This document shows, piece by piece, positions 1-9,314 of a stretch of DNA of 64,000 bases (position 1 is its first letter; each line of letters starts with the position of its first letter). The DNA is from Vibrio campbellii CAIM 519 = NBRC 15631 = ATCC 25920. GTDB taxonomy: Bacteria; Pseudomonadota; Gammaproteobacteria; Enterobacterales; Vibrionaceae. The position numbers and the translations under genes are program-made. Under the pieces are notes generated by a model, which did not search any database, was not told the DNA's origin, and worked only from the letters and a program-made list of their open reading frames with translations. The DNA lies in NCBI RefSeq assembly GCF_002163755.1, contig NZ_CP015863.1:1922001-1986000 (forward strand), in the 5' to 3' direction.

Positions 1-1
1 C

Positions 2-130
2 ACAGGAACTTGTCCACCGGCACCAGCCGTAGCAAAAGCACCTCGCCTTATGCCTATGCTGGGTGGCACTCCACTAAATCAACAGCTTGATCCACTGCGA
101 CAAGAGGCTATTCATGTCAAAATTAACTAG
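2..130 (+). CDS. C-terminal end of an unidentified protein (partial)
   Basis: An open frame enters from the left edge and stops at 128-130, overlapping the start of the following lipoprotein gene by 17 bases. The visible tail is proline- and alanine-rich and ends in PLRQEAIHVKIN. Such an overlap suggests translational coupling with the lipoprotein. A second open frame (1-90) also enters from the left edge, so the frame choice is tentative. The product cannot be identified. Confidence 0.35.
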   Translation, partial: TGTCPPAPAVAKAPRLMPMLGGTPLNQQLDPLRQEAIHVKIN

Positions 131-518
131 AACAAAAGCATTGATCACCGGAGCAACGATGAGCCTGATGCTGACGGGGTGTGCATCGTCAAGTAACAGC
201 GACGCCGTCAATGCACTCAGCATTAAGACATCTAGCGACACCGTTACGGAAATTCAACGAGCGATTACGACGATTCAAGGCAACCAAGTACCACCGAAAA
301 TTGCTTCCAATACGTTTGAAACGAGCTCTCACTTGTTGATCGTTTCTGGACAATTGATGGAGAGTTACAACATGCCATTGAACGGTGCAGAGACAGAGTT
401 GCCCGATCAATACACCTTGCAGCTCAGAGATGAGGAATGTGGCGTTTATTACGAGAAAGACGACAAGTTTATTCCTCTAACCAACATACAATGTCGACCG
501 AATCCAATTCAGGATTAA
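114..518 (+). CDS. Small lipoprotein of unknown function
   Basis: A 134-residue protein. The N-terminus has two basic residues and a hydrophobic stretch ending in a lipobox LTGC (about residues 18-21), so it should be cleaved by signal peptidase II and lipid-anchored. The mature part has several charged segments and a cysteine pair near the C-terminus (EECGVYY, NIQCRP) that could form a disulfide. The ATG at 114 is preferred to an upstream one at 87 because it places the lipobox in a standard signal peptide. It overlaps the end of the preceding open frame and is followed by a strong hairpin. I do not recognise the family. Confidence 0.75.
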   Translation: MSKLTRTKALITGATMSLMLTGCASSSNSDAVNALSIKTSSDTVTEIQRAITTIQGNQVPPKIASNTFETSSHLLIVSGQLMESYNMPLNGAETELPDQYTLQLRDEECGVYYEKDDKFIPLTNIQCRPNPIQD

Positions 519-520
519 TC

Positions 521-563
521 AAAAAGCGCGCCGTTACTTTATCCAAAATAACGGCGCGTTTGT
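521..563. terminator. Bidirectional Rho-independent terminator
   Basis: A perfect 10-bp stem (527-536 with 549-558) is flanked by an A run on the left and a T-rich stretch on the right. It lies between the convergent ends of the lipoprotein gene (+) and the first outer-membrane protein gene (-), so it can serve both. Confidence 0.8.
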
Positions 564-592
564 TTATTATCTGTTCACTGACCCACTTCTAT

Positions 593-1108
593 TTATAAGA
601 AATGGAACGTCACGTTACCAGTGATGCTACTAACGGTATCACTATCACCATCAATATCTACACCAAATGCTTGATAACTTGCACCGAGAGAAATGTTATC
701 TAACAGGAAGTATTCCGCACCAACACCGTACATGTAAGACACACCATCGTCTTTGTCCAAGCTACTCAAATTACCATTGTATTCGACGTTAAACGCGTTG
801 ATACCGCCCTTCGCGTAAACGTGCAGAGGACCAAAATCGATACTTGGTTTCGCCGCTAGATAGAATGAAGAGAAATCCACATCGCCTTTGTTACCACCAA
901 GATTTAAATCTACTTGACCATGATTAAAGTAGCCAACCTCAATGCCGATCAGCGGTAAGATCCCCGTACCTACATGGATACCGTAAGTCGTATCACTTTC
1001 ACTGTCGATGTCAGATTGACCGATTTGACCACCAGCATAAAGCCAAGAATCAGCCATCGCAGACGTTGAGCAAAGCGCTAAAGCCAATAACGAGAGTTTT
1101 GTTTTCAT
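593..1108 (-). CDS. Small outer-membrane beta-barrel protein (YfaZ-like), paralog A
   Basis: A 171-residue protein with a Sec signal peptide (cleavage expected after AMA, before DSWLYAGG). The rest alternates hydrophobic and polar residues, rich in Gly, Tyr and Asp, and ends in Phe-Leu (FHFL), as expected for a small beta-barrel exported to the outer membrane. A good ribosome site (AGGAAAGG) precedes the ATG. It is a clear paralog of the next gene (1324-1803): both share the DSW start, the HVGTGILP segment and the SIDFGPLHVYAKGGI segment. The closest named family I can suggest is YfaZ/small porin-like. The function is unknown. Confidence 0.8.
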   Translation of the reverse strand: MKTKLSLLALALCSTSAMADSWLYAGGQIGQSDIDSESDTTYGIHVGTGILPLIGIEVGYFNHGQVDLNLGGNKGDVDFSSFYLAAKPSIDFGPLHVYAKGGINAFNVEYNGNLSSLDKDDGVSYMYGVGAEYFLLDNISLGASYQAFGVDIDGDSDTVSSITGNVTFHFL

Positions 1109-1270
1109 AGTTATACCTTTCCTGTTCGATTCATGAACGGAACATCACGCGAATTACATCGCGTTCCTTGTGTATCTAGGTAAATACTATATTCAAAAAG
1201 TGGCTGGTTTTAAGAGCAAGAAATGAATAAGTTCTGTTCAATGTCTATTTGTGTGATTTACAGACAAAAA

Positions 1271-1293
1271 AACACCGGCGCGTTGCCGGTGTT
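1271..1293 (-). terminator. Rho-independent terminator of paralog B
   Basis: Inverted repeat AACACCGGC / GCCGGTGTT followed on the minus strand by a run of seven T. It lies about 30 bases downstream of the stop of the 1324-1803 gene and separates it from paralog A, so the two paralogs are separate transcription units. Confidence 0.85.
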
Positions 1294-1323
1294 TATCAAA
1301 TAAATCTTCGAGAGGCTCGATAA

Positions 1324-1803
1324 TTATAGGAAGTGCAACGTCGCGTTTACAGAGAACGTACCGATGTCGTCTTTACCCGCTGTGTAGTTCATGTAGCTTG
1401 CGCCAACAGACATAGGGCCGAAAATGATGTATTCCGCACCTACACCGTACATTAGATCAACATCATCGTCGTCTTTGCCGCCAGAAACTTTCTTATCCCA
1501 CTGGTGGATACCGCCTTTCGCGTAAACATGCAAAGGACCGAAGTCGATGCTTGGTTTAAGCGCAGCGTAGTAAGAAGTCAGTTTAGTTTCTTGACCAGCG
1601 ATCTTGAATTCACCGTGTTGAGTAACACCCGCTTCGATACCGATGATTGGCAGAATACCTGTACCTACGTGTACAGAGTAAGACGTGTCTGTTTCGCCTT
1701 TGTAGTCAGACTGACCTACAGAAGCACCACCATAAATCCATGAATCTGCCATTGCTGCAGAAGAAGCACTTAGAAGTGCCACTGCCAATAGAGTTTTCTT
1801 CAT
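1324..1803 (-). CDS. Small outer-membrane beta-barrel protein (YfaZ-like), paralog B
   Basis: About 159 residues with signal peptide MKKTLLAVALLSASSAAMA and mature start DSWIYGG. It has a barrel-like pattern and ends in LHFL. The open frame extends to 1809 (TTG ATG ATG); the third start codon at 1803 is preferred because it is best spaced from AAAGG. It is about 40-50 % identical by eye to the adjacent paralog A, with one conserved 15-residue block (SIDFGPLHVYAKGGI). Tandem duplication of a surface protein is the simplest explanation. The function is unknown. Confidence 0.8.
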   Translation of the reverse strand: MKKTLLAVALLSASSAAMADSWIYGGASVGQSDYKGETDTSYSVHVGTGILPIIGIEAGVTQHGEFKIAGQETKLTSYYAALKPSIDFGPLHVYAKGGIHQWDKKVSGGKDDDDVDLMYGVGAEYIIFGPMSVGASYMNYTAGKDDIGTFSVNATLHFL

Positions 1804-1866
1804 CATCAACCTTTACTCTTTATTATCGCCCACATCTGCACCCGCAGAGGTCGGTACTGCAAACAC

Positions 1867-1892
1867 AAGGGAGGCGAACCATTGCCTCCCTT
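1867..1892. terminator. Probable terminator hairpin beyond hrpA
   Basis: A perfect 9-bp stem AAGGGAGGC / GCCTCCCTT with an 8-base loop. It lies about 125 bases beyond the hrpA stop and just upstream of paralog B. The following T tract is short on both strands, so termination strength is uncertain. Confidence 0.4.
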
Positions 1893-2016
1893 ATGACTTA
1901 AAATCACTTGTGGGTAAATAGCTGCAATTACTGTACCAATCACGCCTGTCACTGAACAAGCCATTGATTACTCAGCAATCCCCACAAGAAAAAACTGCCG
2001 CTATTTTACTGAACGA

Positions 2017-5000
2017 TTAGCAAGCATCAATCGCATTTTTGACACGTTTATCAGAAACTGGGTACGGAGTGCCCAATTGTTGAGCAAAAAAGCTCACGCG
2101 AAGCTCTTCGATCATCCAACGAATCTCTTTCACGTTCTCTGGAATCACCATGCCTTTCGGAATTTTGTTGAGCAGCTCTTTGTAGTCGCTCGTCACTGAT
2201 TCCACTTTCAGCATGTGTAAACGGTCTTTGTTTGGATCGATCGGCAGCTTCTCCATACGACGCTCAATCGCACGCATGTAACGCAGAATATCAGGCAGAC
2301 GTTTCCAACCACATTCTGTCGCGAAGCCCTTGAAGATCAACCCTTCGACTTGTGCTTTGATGTCCGATAGCGCAAACGCCATGGTGAAGTCGATCTTGCC
2401 TTTCAACTTCTTATTGATGTTGAAAGCGGTCGTCAGAATGGTTTCCACTTGCTGCGCAATGTCCACCACCGTGTCACCAAGCTCAGCACGAACGTGTTCT
2501 TTCAGTGCATCAAACTTCTCTGGCTCCCAAACCAAACCGCCCTGCTCTTCGATAAGCTTATCGACACCACACGCGATACAGTCATCAATCAGATCCAGCA
2601 CCTTGCCGTAAGGGTTAAAGTACAGCCCCAACTTCGACTTGTTCGGCAAGTTAGAGTGCAGGTATTTGATTGGCGAAGGCACGTTCAGCAAGATAAGACG
2701 ACGCTGACCCGCTTGCATTGCCGTGACCTGCTCGTATTCGGTCTCGTATAGTTTGATTTCAACACTGTCTTTAGAATCCACAATCGCTGGGTACGCTTTA
2801 ACGTCGTAACCGCCACGTTTTTGTTGGTATACCTTCGGCAGCTCACCAAAGCTCCACGTGTGCAGACCTTGTTGCTCAATGTCGTCATCCGCTACTTTTG
2901 AAAGGGTTTCTTGAACTTTATCTTTCAAGCTCTCTTTCAATTCATGAAGGTCTTTATTTTCCTTCAACTTGCGATTTCTATGGTCAACCGCGCGGAAAGT
3001 CACCTTCAAGTGCTCCGGAATTTGATCCATATTCCAATCTTCGCGCAGAACTTCCACACCCGTCATTCGACGCAGCTCTTTCTCTAATGAGTCAAGCAGT
3101 GGCGGTTCCATCGGCGTTGCACGAGCTAAGAAAGCATCGGCGTAGTTTGGTGCAGGAACAAAGTTCTTACGCACTGTCTTCGGCAGCGATTTAATCAAGC
3201 TCACCACAAGCTCATGGCGTAAACCTGGGATCTGCCAGTCAAAACCCGCAGGCTCAACTTGGTTCAAGATCGGCAGCGGCAAATGCACCGTTACGCCGTC
3301 ACTACCATCGCCCGGTTCAAACTGGTAGCTCAACTTGAGTTTGAGGTTGTTTTGGTACCAGAAGTTCGGGTAATCCAAGTCGGTAACGTGGCTTGCATCG
3401 CCCTTGAACAGCATCTCTTTTTCAAAGTTCAGCAGTTCTTTGTTGTCTTTTGATGCTTTCTTCCACCACGTATCGAAGTGTTTGCCAGAGACCACTTCAG
3501 TGCCAACGCGTTGGTCGTAGAAATCAAACAGCTCATCGTCATCCACCAAGATGTCACGGCGACGAGATTTATGTTCAAGTTCTTCCACTTCTTGAAGAAG
3601 CTTACGGTTTTGCTTGAAGAACGCGTGTTTGGTTTCCCACTCGCCTTCCACCAGCGCGCTACGAATGAATAACTCACGACTGACGGTAGGATCGATACTG
3701 CCGTAGTTCACCAAACGCTTCGGTACAATTGGCACTCCGTAAAGCATCACTTTCTCGTGTGCCAAGACTGCTGCACGTTTCTTCGACCAATGCGGCTCGC
3801 TGTAGCTGCGCTTAATTAGGTGCTTCGCTAACGGTTCAATCCACTCTGGTTGAATCTTCGCGATGATGCGGCCCCAAAGTTTTGAGGTTTCCACCAATTC
3901 AGCAGACATGATCCACTTAGGTTGTTTCTTGAATAGACCCGATGCAGGGAAGATATGGAAACGAGCGTTGCGCGCGCCTTGGTATTCATTCTTCTCTTGG
4001 TCTTTCATACCGATGTGCGACAACAAACCAACAAGGATTGAGCTGTGTACACCGTGGTAAGACGCAGGCTCATCGTTAAGTTTGAATTCCATTTCACGCA
4101 TCGACTGGTGAATTTGGAAGTACACATCTTGCCACTCACGCACGCGTAAGTAGTTCAAGTAATCTTGTTTACATTGCTTGCGGAACTGGTTACCCGTCAG
4201 CGCCTTTTGCTGCTTCTGGATGTAGTCCCACAAGTTCACAAACGTCAGAAAATCTGAGTCTTCATGGAAGAAGCGTTTGTGCTTGTCATCTGATGATTGC
4301 TGCTTATCACTTGGACGCTCACGCGGGTCTTGAATCGACAATGCCGCCGCGATGATCATCACTTCTTTCAACGCACCTTGCTTTGGTGATTCCAATACCA
4401 TACGTGCTAAACGTGGGTCGATTGGAAGGCGCGCAAGTTGACGACCAATGCTAGTTAGGCGTTTTTTCGCGTCCTTCGCTTCGGCGTTAATTGCCCCAAG
4501 CTCTTCCAACAAACGAACACCATCTTGGATGTTACGTTTGTCAGGCGCTTCCACAAATGGGAAGGCTTGAATGTCACCCAAACCAAGTGCCGTCATCTGT
4601 AAGATAACCGACGCTAGGTTGGTACGCAGGATCTCAGGATCGGTAAACTCTGTACGTGACTCAAAATCTTCCTCTGAGTACAGACGGATACAGATACCCT
4701 CTTCCACACGACCACAACGACCTTTACGCTGGTTCGCACTCGCCTGAGAAACTGGCTCGATTGGAAGACGCTGAACCTTAGTACGGTAACTGTATCGACT
4801 GATACGCGCTGTACCCGGATCAATAACGTACTTGATGCCCGGGACCGTCAACGAGGTTTCTGCTACGTTGGTTGCCAGTACAATGCGGCGACCAGTATGA
4901 GGTTGGAAGATCTTGTTCTGTTCACCCGCCGACAAACGCGCGTAAAGCGGCACAATTTCCGTGCTCTTCAGATTACGTTTAGACAGTGCATCAGCGGTAT

Positions 5001-6033
5001 CACGGATTTCACGCTCACCGTTCATGAAGATCAGGATGTCACCTAAACCTTCATCGCACAGTTCGTCTACCGCTTCGAAGATACCTTCAAGTTGGTCACG
5101 ATCATTATCGTCATCACCACTTAGTGGGCGGTAACGGGTTTCTACTGGGTAAGTACGACCTGACACTTCAATGATTGGTGCGTTGTTGAAGTGCTTTGAA
5201 AAACGCTCAGGGTCGATGGTTGCCGACGTGATGATCACTTTTAGATCAGGACGACGTGGTAGTAACTCTTTCAAGTAACCCAAGATGAAATCGATGTTCA
5301 GGCTGCGCTCGTGCGCTTCATCGATAATGATGGTGTCGTATTGATTCAAGAAACGATCATGCTGAATTTCAGCCAGCAAGATACCGTCCGTCATCAATTT
5401 GATTTGGGTATTTTCAGAGATCTGATCGTTGAATCGAACCTTGTAACCAACAAACTCACCAAGCTTGGTTTCCATCTCTTCAGCAATACGGTTTGCAACC
5501 GAACGCGCCGCAAGACGACGAGGCTGAGTATGACCAATCAGACCGAACTTACCGCGACCAAGCTCAGCACAGATTTTTGGCAGCTGAGTGGTTTTACCTG
5601 AACCGGTCTCACCCGCAACGATAACCACTTGGTTTTCTTCGATCGCTTTCGCAATGTCGTCGCGTTTTTGGCTGACAGGCAGGATTTCAGGGTATTCAAT
5701 CGTTGGTTTGTAGCTACTACGTTGCTCCACAACCATCATGGATTTGGCGATGTCTAATGCGATTTCATCAAACACAGCGTTACGTGCTGCGTCTTTTTTG
5801 ATTTTACTTGCACCAGAGATTCGTTTACTCAAGCGGAAGCGGTCACGCATCATGCACTGGTTAAGTGCCTTGCGCATTGACGCCGCGTTATTTACTTGAG
5901 CCTGAGGCGCAGCATTCTGAGAAGCTTGTGCTTGAGATGCATTAGCCTTCTTCGCTTTGGCATTTTGCGCACCATTTGACGGTGTCGCTTGATCTTCAGC
6001 GGGATTCTTTTTTGGGGGCTGTGACGAAGTCAA
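2017..6033 (-). CDS. hrpA: ATP-dependent RNA helicase HrpA
   Basis: A DEAH-box RNA helicase of about 1,338 residues, near the usual HrpA length (about 1,300). Visible motifs in order are Walker A GETGSGKTT (around residue 140), DEAH in IIIDEAHERS, SAT in ITSATIDPERF, and motif VI QRKGRCGRV. The HA2/OB-type region and a long HrpA-specific C-terminal domain follow. The N-terminus is a low-complexity Ala/Gln/Lys stretch. The open frame reaches 6129, but the first residues there are hydrophobic and unlike HrpA. The TTG at 6033 has a well-spaced AGGAAA ribosome site and is preferred; the ATG at 6054 is an alternative. The protein acts in the cytoplasm on RNA, and in E. coli HrpA is linked to mRNA processing and stalled-ribosome rescue. 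Confidence 0.95.
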   Translation of the reverse strand: MTSSQPPKKNPAEDQATPSNGAQNAKAKKANASQAQASQNAAPQAQVNNAASMRKALNQCMMRDRFRLSKRISGASKIKKDAARNAVFDEIALDIAKSMMVVEQRSSYKPTIEYPEILPVSQKRDDIAKAIEENQVVIVAGETGSGKTTQLPKICAELGRGKFGLIGHTQPRRLAARSVANRIAEEMETKLGEFVGYKVRFNDQISENTQIKLMTDGILLAEIQHDRFLNQYDTIIIDEAHERSLNIDFILGYLKELLPRRPDLKVIITSATIDPERFSKHFNNAPIIEVSGRTYPVETRYRPLSGDDDNDRDQLEGIFEAVDELCDEGLGDILIFMNGEREIRDTADALSKRNLKSTEIVPLYARLSAGEQNKIFQPHTGRRIVLATNVAETSLTVPGIKYVIDPGTARISRYSYRTKVQRLPIEPVSQASANQRKGRCGRVEEGICIRLYSEEDFESRTEFTDPEILRTNLASVILQMTALGLGDIQAFPFVEAPDKRNIQDGVRLLEELGAINAEAKDAKKRLTSIGRQLARLPIDPRLARMVLESPKQGALKEVMIIAAALSIQDPRERPSDKQQSSDDKHKRFFHEDSDFLTFVNLWDYIQKQQKALTGNQFRKQCKQDYLNYLRVREWQDVYFQIHQSMREMEFKLNDEPASYHGVHSSILVGLLSHIGMKDQEKNEYQGARNARFHIFPASGLFKKQPKWIMSAELVETSKLWGRIIAKIQPEWIEPLAKHLIKRSYSEPHWSKKRAAVLAHEKVMLYGVPIVPKRLVNYGSIDPTVSRELFIRSALVEGEWETKHAFFKQNRKLLQEVEELEHKSRRRDILVDDDELFDFYDQRVGTEVVSGKHFDTWWKKASKDNKELLNFEKEMLFKGDASHVTDLDYPNFWYQNNLKLKLSYQFEPGDGSDGVTVHLPLPILNQVEPAGFDWQIPGLRHELVVSLIKSLPKTVRKNFVPAPNYADAFLARATPMEPPLLDSLEKELRRMTGVEVLREDWNMDQIPEHLKVTFRAVDHRNRKLKENKDLHELKESLKDKVQETLSKVADDDIEQQGLHTWSFGELPKVYQQKRGGYDVKAYPAIVDSKDSVEIKLYETEYEQVTAMQAGQRRLILLNVPSPIKYLHSNLPNKSKLGLYFNPYGKVLDLIDDCIACGVDKLIEEQGGLVWEPEKFDALKEHVRAELGDTVVDIAQQVETILTTAFNINKKLKGKIDFTMAFALSDIKAQVEGLIFKGFATECGWKRLPDILRYMRAIERRMEKLPIDPNKDRLHMLKVESVTSDYKELLNKIPKGMVIPENVKEIRWMIEELRVSFFAQQLGTPYPVSDKRVKNAIDAC

Positions 6034-6178
6034 AGCGTTTCCTATTCTTTTCATTACAAAAACTGCGCGGATTGTAGCACATAAGGGCCAGAACAAGATA
6101 ACGGAAAGCGGCATCCAGCAATCATTCATTTTTCGAACAACTCAAGCAAATCCATCGTATTTTGAGTCGACGAGTATC

Positions 6179-6568
6179 TTACTTTGTGATTTGACTCTCG
6201 CGTTCCTTAAGCCGGTTTATTTGAGAATCTCTCTGAGCATCTATTAGCGCTTTCTTTGCATCATGATTCTCTTTACTTGTACCTGAAATCGCATTCGCAA
6301 CTTGCTTATTTGTCTCTTCGATCATTTCCCATAGAGCCTTCAGACTAACAGAGCTATCAGTGAGAGGCTGATTTGGTGTAATAGCTTTGTGAGGCTCAGA
6401 TACCCTACTTTCACGGAGTACTCTCTCGCGATTTTGCGCCCAACGCTTTTCATCACCAGTGTTATATGTCAATCCAGCTTTTCGCTCTAAACGTTGTCGC
6501 TCTGCACGTTCTCTGGTGGTCTCTTGTCTTTGTTCGCTGGAATCACAAGGCGAGGATTGATAACGCAT
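6179..6568 (-). CDS. Hypothetical charged, coiled-coil-prone protein
   Basis: A 129-residue, very hydrophilic protein rich in Glu, Arg, Lys and Gln, with a probable coiled coil in the N-terminal third (SEQRQETTRERAERQRLERK) and another at the C-terminus. There is no signal peptide or membrane segment. No ribosome site is evident before the ATG. It lies upstream of hrpA on the same strand with a gap of about 145 bases, and marks the left edge of the AT-rich variable region. I do not recognise the family. Confidence 0.55.
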   Translation of the reverse strand: MRYQSSPCDSSEQRQETTRERAERQRLERKAGLTYNTGDEKRWAQNRERVLRESRVSEPHKAITPNQPLTDSSVSLKALWEMIEETNKQVANAISGTSKENHDAKKALIDAQRDSQINRLKERESQITK

Positions 6569-7061
6569 TTATGTATACTACCGCTAAAAATAAAAAACAC
6601 AGTAACATTATTCTTGCCTGCTAAGTACATACATGTTTTCTAAATGTCGAATCACCTAATGAAAAAGTGCACTTTCAATAGGAAAATGTTTATAACGACT
6701 AAGAACAAAGCACAACTCCAAAGGTTACAGGAAAAAATATATTTAAAGCGATGAATCAGTTAAAACGAATCAAGATAAAAATAAAGTTCTAATATGTAAA
6801 TCTTACTTGATCGCTATACACGTAGAGGCACTAGAAACAAGGACTCGAAAATACATTAACTTTTAAGTTATTTATACTTATTAACAGGATTTTGAGCGTG
6901 GATTTAAACATCTCCTCGAGTTCAATTGCTTGTGAATTTAAACGTTAACGGTTTTTGTAATTTTTATCACGCTATTTTTGGAGTGATAGGTTTTCTATAA
7001 ACGTGAATGAGTATTGGATTAGGTTCACGCTCATAAAGATCACAAGCTAAAGACGCTTTAT
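6569..7061. other. AT-rich intergenic region
   Basis: About 490 bases with no credible gene. A 6-bp inverted repeat CGTGAA / TTCACG (7002-7007, 7024-7029), followed on the minus strand by TTTAT, could terminate the MFS gene. Another small hairpin (TATCAC / GTGATA, about 6966-6988) lies next to it. The base composition is clearly more AT-rich than the core genes on either side. Confidence 0.5.
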
Positions 7062-8267
7062 TTAAGGCGCTGTCTCCTCTTTGTCCTGCTTTAATGTGAA
7101 AGTGATCTTTAATAAAGCGACAGTACTCAACGCTATTAACAGCCAACTAGCGATAACCATATTAATTTGGTCGGTCGGTAAAGCTGATAAACCTAAAGTA
7201 AAACCAAATGCACCTAACATTTGCAATGCTCCATAAATAGCACCAACTTGACCACGATGGTTAGGAAATAAGTAAAGAGCAGAAACGCTAGCCACCGTAG
7301 TAAGGAAAGTTGAGCCAAACGCAAAAAGTGCAAAGGCGGTAACTAAAATGAAGTAGCTTTGTATGGAAACACTATAGAGAGCTACAACCCCACCAGCAAT
7401 CTGGATTAACACTCCTAGTGCTAAAGTCATGATCTCACTGATCCTAGTTTTGAGAAACGAGTTCCAGAAGAGGCGAGATGAAACGCTGGCGGCCATGAGT
7501 ACGAGCATACCATGACTGAATTGCTCAACAGATAAGCCATATTGATTCTGGGCAACAAATGAACCTGTCACTTGGAAAAGGAGAATACAACTTGTTCCAC
7601 TGATCATCATGGCTAAATAACTCAAAAATATCGGATGAGAAATTATCAACGCGTAATCTTTAAGCATTTGTTTGGGTTTTATAGCATGTGGGTTCTTCTT
7701 CGCTATAGTTTCTTTTTGTTTAAAGATCACCACCAGCAGTATGAGTACCGCTAAAACAGCCATGAAAAAAAAGTTGCCTTGCCACCCATAATGCCCCGCA
7801 ATATAACCACCTATCACAGGTGTCAAACCGGGCAATCCCATAAAAAGCACACCATACCAAGCCAGTATGCCCATCAACTCACTTTTATTGAAGGAATCTT
7901 GTAACACCGTCCTGCAGAGAAGATACAGTCCACCCACTCCTAGTCCTTGAATAACACGACCCAATAGCAAAGTGTGTATGTTTATCGATGACAAACAAAC
8001 GATAGAGCCAGCTAAAAAAATAATAGCAGAGACGAGTGCGACGGGCTTACGGCCATAACGTTCAGATAAAGGTCCACAGCTTAATTGACTGAATGCAAGA
8101 GCAATAAAGAAAAAGCTTAATGACTGCTGGGCAAGAGAGTCAGTAGTGTGCAAGCTACTTTCAATGTCTGGCAAGCTTGGCGCGTACATACTTGATGCAA
8201 AAAAATAGCTTAGCGCCATGATAAAGCTAATTAGAATAATGGGGATTTTTGACATAGATGACACCAT
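7062..8267 (-). CDS. MFS drug-resistance transporter, Bcr/CflA type
   Basis: A 401-residue integral membrane protein with about 12 hydrophobic segments. The N-terminal helix pattern SSMYAPSLPDIE and the loop motif GPLSERYGRKP between helices 2 and 3 are typical of the DHA1 (Bcr/CflA) family of proton-driven drug exporters. A further motif, GRVIQGLGVGG, matches helix 4. No strong ribosome site precedes the ATG at 8267; an in-frame ATG at 8255 is possible. The AraC-type gene next upstream on the same strand probably regulates it. Codon use is AT-rich like the neighbouring amidase, which suggests the group was acquired together. Confidence 0.88.
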   Translation of the reverse strand: MVSSMSKIPIILISFIMALSYFFASSMYAPSLPDIESSLHTTDSLAQQSLSFFFIALAFSQLSCGPLSERYGRKPVALVSAIIFLAGSIVCLSSINIHTLLLGRVIQGLGVGGLYLLCRTVLQDSFNKSELMGILAWYGVLFMGLPGLTPVIGGYIAGHYGWQGNFFFMAVLAVLILLVVIFKQKETIAKKNPHAIKPKQMLKDYALIISHPIFLSYLAMMISGTSCILLFQVTGSFVAQNQYGLSVEQFSHGMLVLMAASVSSRLFWNSFLKTRISEIMTLALGVLIQIAGGVVALYSVSIQSYFILVTAFALFAFGSTFLTTVASVSALYLFPNHRGQVGAIYGALQMLGAFGFTLGLSALPTDQINMVIASWLLIALSTVALLKITFTLKQDKEETAP

Positions 8268-8370
8268 AAGATTTAGGAAACAGGAGGATTTTAACCAGCT
8301 TAGGTTTTTCCAGCTTCCGACTTAGCGACAAGGTGTTTTCAAAACACGCCAAATTAATCCAATGCACAAA

Positions 8371-9153
8371 CTACTTTGGTAACACTGCGTTGAGATTGTT
8401 TTTTTTCTTATGTTCTTTAAATGCGCTCGAAAAAGCCGACAAACTTGAATATTGTAACTCGTAGGCGATGTCAGTCGCGGTCATCCCTTGGTTCATTAGC
8501 TGTTCCGCTCTATCCATTACCACTTTGTTGCGAATATCTTTAAAAGAAGAATCGAAATAGGTGAGAAAAAGTCGATTTAATGTCCGTACTGAAGCACCTG
8601 TAGTCGCCGCCAGGTCTGAAATTGATATTTTGATGTTGGGTTGATTCGAAAGGGTATCAATAACGCTAAGTAATCTTCTATCAAGACTACCTCGTGCCAC
8701 AAGACTGGCCGAGGATGTTTCGCATTGAAGCGTTTGATCGACCAGAACTTGAATATAATGCTTCTCTAAACACTCTTTGGGTTGATCATATTCCCAAAGT
8801 TGAAAGAGCTGAGCGACGATAGGGGAAACCGAGAATAAATTAATTTTATCACTCTCTGACTGAAGTTGGACTGTTGTACATAAAAAGCTAAGTCGTGAAT
8901 GCGTTAACACCTCAGCTCTGTGAGGTGTATGGGAAGGCACATAAATAAGATTGCCGGGTGTGGATAGGATACTTTGCTCATCGGTGTAGAGAATATGGCA
9001 CCCTTGATGGACATAGATAAAGTGCGCAAAATCATGTTGATGAAAGTCGCAAGAAAAGTGACTGTCATAAACGGTTGTTATGACCTGATGGTCATCCTTC
9101 TCTATGGTCATTAGTAAGTCATCTTTATTTAAATGAGACTTTAACCATAACAT
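8371..9153 (-). CDS. AraC-family transcriptional regulator
   Basis: About 260 residues. The N-terminal half looks like an AraC-type cupin sensor (HQHDFAHFIYVHQGCH, GNLIYVPSHTPHRAEV). The C-terminal 100 residues carry two helix-turn-helix units: ISDLAATTGASVRTLNRLF and MTATDIAYELQYSSLSAFSSAFK. The cupin-like His residues resemble those of regulators that control adjacent exporters. It lies between the MFS gene (same strand) and the divergent amidase gene, so it probably controls one or both. The open frame begins at a TTG (9168); the ATG at 9153 is preferred but not certain. Confidence 0.85.
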   Translation of the reverse strand: MLWLKSHLNKDDLLMTIEKDDHQVITTVYDSHFSCDFHQHDFAHFIYVHQGCHILYTDEQSILSTPGNLIYVPSHTPHRAEVLTHSRLSFLCTTVQLQSESDKINLFSVSPIVAQLFQLWEYDQPKECLEKHYIQVLVDQTLQCETSSASLVARGSLDRRLLSVIDTLSNQPNIKISISDLAATTGASVRTLNRLFLTYFDSSFKDIRNKVVMDRAEQLMNQGMTATDIAYELQYSSLSAFSSAFKEHKKKNNLNAVLPK

Positions 9154-9314
9154 ATTTTTTAAGCTCAATCTGTTTAGAGGTTAAACCATCAATACGGCAG
9201 TAACTTTAAGCGAAGAAGCTCACACACGAGCTAATGATATTTTTCATGTCTCATGCTGGGCACCATACTACCGTTTGTTGAGGTGATTCAGGTATAAATC
9301 TTAAGGAGTAGATT

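Noticed and set aside
2330..5601. Plus-strand open frames inside hrpA
   Set aside because: They are short, have no motifs or ribosome sites, and lie opposite a conserved gene.
6034..6129. N-terminal extension of HrpA from the ATG at 6129
   Set aside because: The extra residues are hydrophobic and unlike HrpA, and the TTG at 6033 has the ribosome site.
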